The position numbers were made by a program, and so were the translations under genes. Shown here piece after piece: positions 8,058 through 14,788 of a stretch of DNA of 64,000 bases (its first letter is position 1; each line of letters begins with the position of its first letter). The stretch lies in the NCBI GenBank assembly GCA_017557785.1, contig JAFYYA010000115.1:1-64000 (forward strand), read 5' to 3'. The notes under the pieces were generated by a model, which saw only the letters and a program-made list of their open reading frames with translations, was not told the origin of the DNA and ran no database searches. This DNA is from Salinivirgaceae bacterium. GTDB lineage: Bacteria > Bacteroidota > Bacteroidia > Bacteroidales > SZUA-534.

Positions 8058-8735
8058 TTATTTTTTCTTCGGTTCCAGAATCTCGTCAATCATTCCGTAT
8101 TCCTTTGCCTCGGCGGCTGTCATCCAATAGTCGCGGTCACTGTCGGCCCAAACCTTGTCGTATGGCTGACCCGAATGTTTGGCGATAATTTCGTAAAGTT
8201 CCTTCTTCAACTTTTGAATCTCGCGGGCAGTGATTTCGATTTCCGAAGCCTGTCCTTGCGCGCCGCCCATCGGTTGGTGAATCATAATGCGCGAGTGCGG
8301 CAGAGCCGAACGTTTGCCTTTGGTTCCCGCAGTCATCAGCACGGCGGCCATCGAAGCAGCCATACCAGTGCAGATGGTGCACACATCGGGCGCAACAAGT
8401 TGCATTGTGTCGTAGATGCCCAATCCTGCGTAAACCGAACCGCCAGGCGAATTCAGATAAATCGAAATATCCTTTGTGTTATCGACTGATTCAAGGAAAA
8501 GCAGTTGCGCCTGAATAATATTGGCCACATCGTCATCGATGGGCACGCCCAAAAAGATGATGCGGTCCATCATCAAACGCGAAAACACATCCATCGAAGC
8601 CACGTTCAACTGACGCTCTTCAATGATGTTCGGCGTGATGTAACTGTCAACTGCCGATGCGTAGCGCTGGTAGGTCAGACTGCTGATACCCGCGTGTTTT
8701 ACGGCATATTTCCTGAATTCGTCTTGCGGAATCAT
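8058..8735 (-). CDS. clpP: ATP-dependent Clp protease proteolytic subunit ClpP
   Basis: Serine protease subunit that forms the double-heptameric chamber used with ClpX. With the ATG at 8733-8735 the protein has 225 residues; an upstream ATG at 8792 would overlap tig by 50 bases and was not chosen. The catalytic serine is in GMAASMAA (Ser128), the histidine in MIHQP (His153) and the aspartate in DRDYWM (about Asp202). The start sits 7 bases after the tig stop, giving a tight tig-clpP unit. The roughly 20-residue N-terminal extension before the usual start region may be a propeptide. Confidence 0.96.
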   Translation of the reverse strand: MIPQDEFRKYAVKHAGISSLTYQRYASAVDSYITPNIIEERQLNVASMDVFSRLMMDRIIFLGVPIDDDVANIIQAQLLFLESVDNTKDISIYLNSPGGSVYAGLGIYDTMQLVAPDVCTICTGMAASMAAVLMTAGTKGKRSALPHSRIMIHQPMGGAQGQASEIEITAREIQKLKKELYEIIAKHSGQPYDKVWADSDRDYWMTAAEAKEYGMIDEILEPKKK

Positions 8736-8742
8736 ATCGTTA

Positions 8743-10092
8743 TTACTTGAAAAGTTCGTTAAATTCCTGTGTTGTAACCTCTTTCGATTCAACTTTCACA
8801 GTCTCTTTCAGCCAGGCTGCAATCTTCTCATCGAGTTTGCGGTCGTGCAGATGCTGACGCTCGTCCTCTTTCGAGAGCGATTGTTTTGCGAACTCTGTCA
8901 GTTGCTCGTCGGGCAGAGTCGACAGGCCATACTGGCGGAACTGCGACGAAATCTGCTCTTTGGCTGCGTCCAGAAGGTCGTTTTCTGAAATCTCGATGTT
9001 GTTTTCAGTAGCGATTTTGCCCTTAATCAACTGCCAAGCAAACTCTTTACGCATTTCGGGGTACGATTTCTCGACGTCCTCTTTGGTAGTCTTCTCGTTA
9101 GCCACAACAATCCAGCGTTTCAGGAACTCGTCAGGCAGTTTCATATCGGCCTTCTCAACCAGTTTTTCCTTCGCGTCGATGATGAACTTGAAGTCGCTCT
9201 GGATAGCCAGTTCCTTGCCAAATTCCTCTTTGATTTTTGCGCGATACTCATCAACCGAGTTCACAACGCCCTTGCCGTAAATCATATCAAACAAATCCTG
9301 ATTCATAACGGCAGGTTCGTGACGGCTTATATCGTTGATTGTCAAGCGGAAGTTGCCAGTGAGTTTTTCAGCGGCAGCCGCTGTGATGCGCAGCATTTGA
9401 GCGCGGTCAGTATTGTTGGCAAACGCTTTCGCGATGTCGAAATCGATGATGTCGCCCTTCTTAGCGCCAATCACCAGTGCGCGAACTGAATCCTCGCTGA
9501 TGCGGTCAACAGCAAACAGAGCGTCTTCAGCCTTCACGCCACCCTCAAGCACGCTGCCGTCGTCGGCCAATTGCTCGAAAGTACCTTTTACAAGGTCTTT
9601 TTTCTCAACCTTGTCAGCGCTTACGGTCTTGCCGAAGCGGTATGAGTTGCTCTCTACCATTCCGTCAACCATTTCTTCGCCGACTTTAATCTGGTAGTAG
9701 TTGATTTTGTCTTTCTTGCTCAATTTCAGGTCAAAAGCAGGTTTCAGGCCCAAATCGAAAGTAAACTTGAACTCTTCTTTGTTTTCCAAATCGATATCCG
9801 ACGGGCGCTCGGTGCTAGGCAGCGGCTCGCCAAGGAAGTCGATTTTCTCGTTCTTCAGATATTCCATCAGGTTCTTCGACACCACGCGGTTCAATTCGTC
9901 CCAAAGAATGGCTTTGCCATACATTTTCTTTACAAGGCCCATAGGCGCGTTGCCAGGACGGAAACCTTTAAGGCTCACCCTTTTGCGATAGTCTTTCAAT
10001 GCTTTTTCAACTGATTCCTCGTAGTCGCTTTTCACGACATCCAGTGTTACAACGATGTTTTGCTCGTCGATGTTTTCTTTTGTGATGTTCAT
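8743..10092 (-). CDS. tig: Trigger factor, ribosome-associated chaperone
   Basis: A 449-residue chaperone that binds nascent chains at the ribosome exit. The N-terminal ribosome-binding domain carries the signature VSLKGFRPGNAPMGLVKKMYG (GFRPG-type loop near residues 42-46). The central segment is where the FKBP-like domain is expected but is weakly conserved, as in other Bacteroidota, and the long Lys/Glu-rich C-terminal part fits the helical arm domain. It leads the tig-clpP-clpX-pcm cluster, a widespread linkage of folding and degradation. Its promoter is not obvious; a terminator and tRNA lie just upstream. Confidence 0.93.
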   Translation of the reverse strand: MNITKENIDEQNIVVTLDVVKSDYEESVEKALKDYRKRVSLKGFRPGNAPMGLVKKMYGKAILWDELNRVVSKNLMEYLKNEKIDFLGEPLPSTERPSDIDLENKEEFKFTFDLGLKPAFDLKLSKKDKINYYQIKVGEEMVDGMVESNSYRFGKTVSADKVEKKDLVKGTFEQLADDGSVLEGGVKAEDALFAVDRISEDSVRALVIGAKKGDIIDFDIAKAFANNTDRAQMLRITAAAAEKLTGNFRLTINDISRHEPAVMNQDLFDMIYGKGVVNSVDEYRAKIKEEFGKELAIQSDFKFIIDAKEKLVEKADMKLPDEFLKRWIVVANEKTTKEDVEKSYPEMRKEFAWQLIKGKIATENNIEISENDLLDAAKEQISSQFRQYGLSTLPDEQLTEFAKQSLSKEDERQHLHDRKLDEKIAAWLKETVKVESKEVTTQEFNELFK

Positions 10093-10135
10093 TGTTTCTC
10101 TTTTTTGAGAGTTTTATCCAGATAAAAATTTAAAA

Positions 10136-10164
10136 AACCGCCACCGAATCGACGGAAGGCGGTT
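10136..10164 (-). terminator. Terminator downstream of tRNA-Leu
   Basis: AACCGCC (10136-10142) pairs with GGCGGTT (10158-10164); on the minus strand TTTTTT follows. It separates the tRNA from tig. Confidence 0.75.
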
Positions 10165-10172
10165 GAAAACTG

Positions 10173-10254
10173 TGCGGATGAAGGGACTCGAACCCCCACG
10201 CCTCACGGCACTAGATCCTAAGTCTAGCGCGGCTACCAATTACGCCACACCCGC
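10173..10254 (-). tRNA. tRNA-Leu, anticodon UAG
   Basis: An 82-nt class II tRNA on the minus strand. The acceptor arm GCGGGTG (10248-10254) pairs with CATCCGC (10174-10180) plus discriminator A at 10173; the T-arm has GGGGGTTCGAGTCCC; the anticodon stem CTAGA/TCTAG encloses loop CTTAGGA, giving anticodon TAG (UAG). A long variable arm is present as expected for Leu. The 3' CCA is not encoded. It reads CUN codons. Confidence 0.96.
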
Positions 10255-10381
10255 GGCAAAAAGCGGTGCAAATATAAGGTAAGTTCCTAAAAATCCACAA
10301 TCAGGCGAATAAAATTTCTGCATCGGCATCGGCCAGCGCCGACGCTGTTCGCCACAGCGCTTTGGATTGTTTCCGATTATT

Positions 10382-11578
10382 TTAAAGTTGCGACAGCATT
10401 GTGCGGAACGCACTGTTTGGAATAAATCCGGATTCGTCAGCAGAATATTCTGGTTTCAGCCGGTTTACAAAATACATGTCGATTTCACCCTTGTGCTTGG
10501 CCGGAATTTTCCCGCGATATTCACATTCGAAATAGTCCTTAATCACATCGTATGTGGTTTTCGAGATGTTGATTTTACCCGGTTCGCATGCCGATTCAAG
10601 CCGGCTGGCGGTATTCACCGAATCACCCCACACATCGTAGACCGTGCGGGTTTTACCCACAACACCCGTTACCACCGGGCCTGTATGAATGCCTATTCGC
10701 ATCAGCCATGGGTCGCCACCGGCGCGGGCACGTTTTTCGTCAAGCGCACGGACCGCATTTTGCAATCCAAATGCTGCCAGTACAATATCGAACGGATGGC
10801 TGTGATTTGGCATCGGAAGTCCGCCGGCGCACATATAGGCATCGCCAATCGTCTTGATTTTCTCAATGAAATTCTGTTCCAGCACATCGTCGAAAGCAGA
10901 GAATAACTCTTGAAGCGTATCAATCAGAGTGGTTGGCTCCAGTTTTTCCGACCACTGGGTGAAGTCCTTTATGTCGGCAAACAGAACCGACGCGCAGTTG
11001 TAAACACGCGGCTTGGCCGCACCGCTCTTCTTCAACTCTGCAACAATGTCCGATGGCAACATGTTGAGTAGCAACTCGTCGGAACGTTTCTTCTCGTGTT
11101 GCAACTCCATTTCGGCTTCTTTTACATTGGTGATGTCGAGTTCTGATACCATAAAATATGTATCACCGGTCGTGTCACAGTTTTTGTTCACATTCACTTG
11201 CTTCCACACGCTACGCCCCCTTCTGCCTTCCGACTTACCAACAAACGATATCCCGCCGTTGCGGCTATAGTGCTGTTCCCCCGACCATTTAAGATAATCA
11301 GTCAGTGTTTTCCCGACTTTTTTCACATACGATTCGAATGTGAATCCATACAAACGGCAGAAGGCCGAACTAACTGATGTCACTTCTTCGAATTTGTCAA
11401 ATACAAGCAGGACATTCGATTCGTTTATGGCGTTCAGCATTTGCTTCAGATGGCTGTTCTCGTTTTGCACAAACCGTTGGGCGCGTTGCTTTTTCAACAA
11501 TACGGCTACAGCCACAGCACCAGCCACGGCTACAGTACATAGGCACACCAACAAAACCATGTTGACATTTATGGTCAT
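10382..11578 (-). CDS. Membrane-anchored PAS and class III adenylate cyclase
   Basis: A 398-residue protein with one N-terminal membrane helix (about 5-27), a PAS-like sensor segment (about 45-155) and a class III cyclase catalytic domain (about 190-380). Motifs visible are FADIKDFTQW with the metal-binding Asp, KIKTIGDAYM with the base-contacting Lys, and YDVWGDSVNTASRLES with the second base-specifying Asp and the catalytic Asn and Arg. The Lys/Asp pair fits ATP rather than GTP, so cyclic AMP is the likely product (inference from known family rules). It should act at the inner membrane in response to an unknown cue. It stands alone, with its own promoter. Confidence 0.88.
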   Translation of the reverse strand: MTINVNMVLLVCLCTVAVAGAVAVAVLLKKQRAQRFVQNENSHLKQMLNAINESNVLLVFDKFEEVTSVSSAFCRLYGFTFESYVKKVGKTLTDYLKWSGEQHYSRNGGISFVGKSEGRRGRSVWKQVNVNKNCDTTGDTYFMVSELDITNVKEAEMELQHEKKRSDELLLNMLPSDIVAELKKSGAAKPRVYNCASVLFADIKDFTQWSEKLEPTTLIDTLQELFSAFDDVLEQNFIEKIKTIGDAYMCAGGLPMPNHSHPFDIVLAAFGLQNAVRALDEKRARAGGDPWLMRIGIHTGPVVTGVVGKTRTVYDVWGDSVNTASRLESACEPGKINISKTTYDVIKDYFECEYRGKIPAKHKGEIDMYFVNRLKPEYSADESGFIPNSAFRTMLSQL

Positions 11579-11607
11579 ACTGCCATCAGTTTTTTTGCGC
11601 TATTTAG

Positions 11608-11639
11608 CAAATGTTTGTTCAATTACAAAGATTTTTTTA
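11608..11639 (-). promoter_or_regulatory. Candidate promoter of the cyclase gene
   Basis: On the minus strand TTTG (11636-11639) is followed after 20 bases by AACATTTG (11608-11615), one mismatch from TAnnTTTG. It lies 30 bases upstream of the start codon. Confidence 0.5.
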
Positions 11640-11740
11640 CAAAGAATCGGGTAGGTTGGTCGAATTGGCGTTTTATTGTGGGAAAAAAAACGCCAGGGTT
11701 TAGTTGCCGGTCCGTTTCCGACGATTCTGCTATAAAAAAC

Positions 11741-11768
11741 GAAGCGGACTCTTTCGAGCCCGCTCTTC
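11741..11768 (-). terminator. Terminator of the SiaB-like gene
   Basis: GAAGCGGACTC (11741-11751) pairs with GAGCCCGCTCTTC (11756-11768) around a TTTC loop, followed on the minus strand by TTTTTT. Confidence 0.8.
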
Positions 11769-11797
11769 ATTAAAAACTTAATTTTAGTATGAAAAAC

Positions 11798-12373
11798 TTA
11801 TTCATCGTCAGGTTTTGAGTCGATTCTCACCTTGAGCAGGAAGAAATAGTTTGCTTTGTCTTCCAGCGGCAAGAATTGATAATCGAGTTGGCGTCCTGTT
11901 TTGCGGGCAATGTCGATAAGTCCTAGTCCGGCGCCGCCCTTCTCTGACAGAGATCCTTCGCGTATCTGCTTTTTGTAAAGCGCGTTAAGGTCGTCTTTGT
12001 TCATGCTGTTGATGGTGTCGATCGATGCTTTAAGGCCTTCAATCTTTTCCTTCAAAATCTTATTGGCGGTGATGACACTCCAGTAACCGTCTTTTTTCCC
12101 GACGATGAACAAGCCATTGCCGACACCGTCGTTGCGGTCAACATCGTCGGAATGCTTGGTCATGTTCTGAAGGCACTCTACCATCACGTGGAAAACTTTG
12201 CGTTTTACAGATTTGTCTTCGTTCGATTTGTCCATATCGCGTTCGGCCATCGATGTAAACATCTTCATAACTTCGTGGCTGAACTCGCCTTCGTAAACCA
12301 ATGAGAAACCGTTGCTCGCCATCTCGTCGTGCAACGAAAGAACTGATTTAATAAGATTTATATCGGCACTCAT
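11798..12373 (-). CDS. SiaB-family GHKL protein kinase
   Basis: A 191-residue soluble protein resembling the SiaB/DUF6272 family of anti-sigma-factor-like serine kinases. The region FHVMVECLQNMTKHS (about 69-83) looks like an N-box with its metal-binding Asn, and GGAGLGLIDIARKTG (about 150-164) like the glycine-rich ATP lid. In Pseudomonas, SiaB phosphorylates the STAS-like protein SiaC and the SpoIIE-type phosphatase SiaA reverses this (established there). No SiaC-like gene is adjacent; a SpoIIE-type phosphatase is encoded 14 kb away in this window. It has its own promoter and terminator, so it is monocistronic. Confidence 0.8.
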   Translation of the reverse strand: MSADINLIKSVLSLHDEMASNGFSLVYEGEFSHEVMKMFTSMAERDMDKSNEDKSVKRKVFHVMVECLQNMTKHSDDVDRNDGVGNGLFIVGKKDGYWSVITANKILKEKIEGLKASIDTINSMNKDDLNALYKKQIREGSLSEKGGAGLGLIDIARKTGRQLDYQFLPLEDKANYFFLLKVRIDSKPDDE

Positions 12374-12414
12374 AAAAACTTTTTTTGTTTTAATCGTATT
12401 CGTTTAACGTCTGC

Positions 12415-12445
12415 TAAAAATAGAGTTTTTTTAAATCATCGCAAA
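12415..12445 (-). promoter_or_regulatory. Promoter of the SiaB-like gene
   Basis: On the minus strand TTTG (12442-12445), 19 bases, then TATTTTTA (12415-12422), one mismatch from TAnnTTTG at the last base. It lies 41 bases before the start codon. Confidence 0.55.
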
Positions 12446-12477
12446 AAAAAATCCATTTATCGCGCTTTGTCCGTCAC

Positions 12478-13344
12478 TTATTTTTTCTTGGCTTTCGCAA
12501 GTTTCTGAAAATCTTTTGCCAACATGCCTTCTTTAGCCTTGTCGCTGATCATGTGCCATGCAAAATAATAGAGTTTGGCATCTGATGCGCCGACAATGAC
12601 CTTGTAGCAGCGCACATCTTTCTTGCGGGTGCCTTCAGGGCCTACTTTGTGCAGCAGAACCACATCGGGGTCGCGGCGGTCGATGGCGGCTTCTACTTCT
12701 TCGCGGCTAACAATCTTGAACTTGAACGGATACAAAGCCTTGATTTTGGCTTCGGTGTTAAGGTCGGGATTCAACTCTTCTTTGACAAGATAGAGTGTTT
12801 TATCGTGAATGTCGGCCATTTGCGAGTTGTAGTATTTCAGAATGTTTTTGCTTGTAAGTTGCGGATTCTCAGTCGTCAGTTTGATGTGGTTCTGCAGGAA
12901 ACGGCAGAGCAGACCAAGTTTGTAACCGTACGACTCTTCGGCAACGCCGCTATAGCAGATTGGCACCGAAGCAATGTCAGGCATCTGGCGGATGTACTCA
13001 TAGTCGCCGCCAAGTTCAACGCACAGATAATCGAATTTCGATTTCGTCTTGTCTTTGTCGTTGTAAACGGTGTTTCTTACTAAAAATGATTTTGTTGAGT
13101 CTTTCCGTGCCTTCTCAAATTCTGATGTTGAGAAAGTTATGATTTCATATTTGCTGATGTCCCAGTGCTTTTCAACTGTTTCTTTGATTTTGAAGTTGTA
13201 TTCAAGCATCGGGTTGTTCTCGAGCACAACCATTGTTGTTGTGTTTTTGAATCGTTGCAGACTCTCGGGGCGGCCTACGGCCTGTTGTGCTTGCGCATTG
13301 TAGAACAACGCGCCCGCCATAAGCATAGCAATTGTTTTTTTCAT
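12478..13344 (-). CDS. Secreted protein of unknown function
   Basis: I do not recognise this 288-residue protein. The start was set at MKKTIAMLMAG because a clear signal peptide ending at ALFYNAQA follows, and because a -7 promoter element lies at 13371-13378; the ORF extends 35 codons further but through the promoter. After the signal peptide the protein is soluble and charged, mixed alpha/beta in appearance, with a Lys-rich tail (KDFQKLAKAKKK). No repeats, lipobox or catalytic motif is evident. It is probably periplasmic. It is transcribed alone, with no strong terminator seen before the next promoter. Confidence 0.7.
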   Translation of the reverse strand: MKKTIAMLMAGALFYNAQAQQAVGRPESLQRFKNTTTMVVLENNPMLEYNFKIKETVEKHWDISKYEIITFSTSEFEKARKDSTKSFLVRNTVYNDKDKTKSKFDYLCVELGGDYEYIRQMPDIASVPICYSGVAEESYGYKLGLLCRFLQNHIKLTTENPQLTSKNILKYYNSQMADIHDKTLYLVKEELNPDLNTEAKIKALYPFKFKIVSREEVEAAIDRRDPDVVLLHKVGPEGTRKKDVRCYKVIVGASDAKLYYFAWHMISDKAKEGMLAKDFQKLAKAKKK

Positions 13345-13370
13345 CGTTTTACTTTTTTTCAATAATGCCA

Positions 13371-13378
13371 CAAATGTA
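13371..13378 (-). promoter_or_regulatory. -7 element for the secreted unknown gene
   Basis: Minus-strand TACATTTG matches TAnnTTTG exactly, 26 bases before the chosen ATG. No -33 element is clear. It decides the start choice of the downstream gene. Confidence 0.5.
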
Positions 13379-13585
13379 AAAATAAAGTTAGTGGCTTTAA
13401 TAAAAAACAAGGTTTTTCGTCTTTTTTGTGCGAGACGGCATGGTAACATCTGATTATCTGTTTTTTACAATTGCTGTCGGCAGACAGGTTCTCTTGTCGG
13501 CGGTATGGGTAGGCTGTTTGGTCAACCGTTTTGGCTTTTTGATGTAATTTGCCGGCCGATACGCGGCAATCCACAATAAGATTCT

Positions 13586-13593
13586 TACATTTG
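13586..13593 (+). promoter_or_regulatory. -7 element for the DUF1573 gene
   Basis: TACATTTG matches TAnnTTTG exactly, 26 bases before the ATG at 13620. It is back to back with the opposite promoter at 13371-13378; the 200 bases between them contain no other signal I can support. Confidence 0.5.
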
Positions 13594-13619
13594 CGTTCAC
13601 AATATAAATATGTAAGGCG

Positions 13620-14705
13620 ATGAAAAGAATTTTGCTTGTCGGCGTCAGCATTCTGCTGGCTTTTGCAGGAATTTCACAGACAAACGGGCCAGTTATCAGT
13701 TGGGATGAGTCATCGTTCAACTTTGGCGACATCAAGGAATCTGACGGTCCTGTTACCCATAAATTCGAGTTTACAAACAAAGGCGGTGAGCCATTGGTGG
13801 TAACATATGTGAAACCTTCGTGCGGCTGCACCACGTCAGATTATACCAAAGAGCCGGTGATGCCTGGCGCAAAAGGCTTTGTGTCGGCCACCTACGACCC
13901 GAAAGGCCGTCCCGGACCATTCAGCAAATCGGTTAGCGTGACAACCAACTGTACCCCTGAACTGAGCACCATCCGCTTCTCGGGCAAGGTTATCGAGCGA
14001 GAGAAAACTCTGGCCGACCTGCATCCGCGCAAAATCGGAGACTTGAACATTGAGAACAACCACATATCGCTGCTGAAAGTGAAGAACACCGAAGTGCGCA
14101 CTGACAGCACCAGCATCGCAAACCTGACCGACAAGCCGCTGAAAGTGACTTTCCGCAACGTGCCTAAGCACATCAACATTGAAGCCGTGCCTGAGACACT
14201 GCGGCCGAACCAGAAAGGCAAGATTGTGGTTAAATACGACGCTACCAAACGTAATGAATGGGGCTTTGTGATGGACAAGGTGACGGTGGCCATCAACGAC
14301 GACACCAACAATAACAAAAATCAACTCACAGTGAGCGCAACCATTGAAGAAGATTTTTCGAAATACACTCAGGAACAACTCGATGCCGCGCCGAAACTGG
14401 TGTTTGAGTCAACAACCTTCAACTTCGGGACAGTGACTGAAGGTGATAAGGTTACTCACTCGTTTGTTTTCCGCAACGACGGCAAGCAAGATCTTGTAAT
14501 CCGAAAAATATCGACATCATGCGGTTGCACGGCTGTCAATAACAAAACTGACATCATCAAACCGGGCGAGTCATCGTCGATTGACATAACCTTCAATTCG
14601 ACTGGCAAATCGAACCGTCAGAACAAAAGCATAACCGTCATTTGCAACGACCCGAAGAATGCACAGCAGATACTTCACATTGTGGGTGACGTAAAAAAGA
14701 AATAA
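13620..14705 (+). CDS. DUF1573 protein with two domains
   Basis: A 361-residue exported protein with signal peptide (MKRILLVGVSILLAFAGIS). It has two DUF1573 immunoglobulin-like domains, about residues 27-120 and 262-358, each with the family's SFNFGDI/TFNFGTV opening and an SCGCT motif (PSCGCTT and TSCGCTA), joined by a middle beta-rich segment (125-255). These domains are common in Bacteroidota periplasmic or surface proteins, but their function is not defined. The paired Cys in each SCGC motif could form a disulfide or bind a ligand (inference). A terminator follows directly, so it is monocistronic. Confidence 0.88.
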   Translation: MKRILLVGVSILLAFAGISQTNGPVISWDESSFNFGDIKESDGPVTHKFEFTNKGGEPLVVTYVKPSCGCTTSDYTKEPVMPGAKGFVSATYDPKGRPGPFSKSVSVTTNCTPELSTIRFSGKVIEREKTLADLHPRKIGDLNIENNHISLLKVKNTEVRTDSTSIANLTDKPLKVTFRNVPKHINIEAVPETLRPNQKGKIVVKYDATKRNEWGFVMDKVTVAINDDTNNNKNQLTVSATIEEDFSKYTQEQLDAAPKLVFESTTFNFGTVTEGDKVTHSFVFRNDGKQDLVIRKISTSCGCTAVNNKTDIIKPGESSSIDITFNSTGKSNRQNKSITVICNDPKNAQQILHIVGDVKKK

Positions 14706-14726
14706 TAAACAACTGAGACACAACAG

Positions 14727-14768
14727 AATGTGGCGCGTCTTGCCGGAACCCTGGCGACACGCCACATT
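14727..14768 (+). terminator. Terminator of the DUF1573 gene
   Basis: AATGTGGCG (14727-14735) pairs with CGCCACATT (14760-14768), followed by CGCATTTTTT. Confidence 0.85.
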
Positions 14769-14788
14769 CGCATTTTTTAATAGCACCA

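Noticed and set aside
8736-8792. Longer ClpP start overlapping tig
   Set aside because: The extra 19 residues are low in similarity to ClpP and would overlap the tig gene by 50 bases; the ATG at 8735 follows the tig stop closely.
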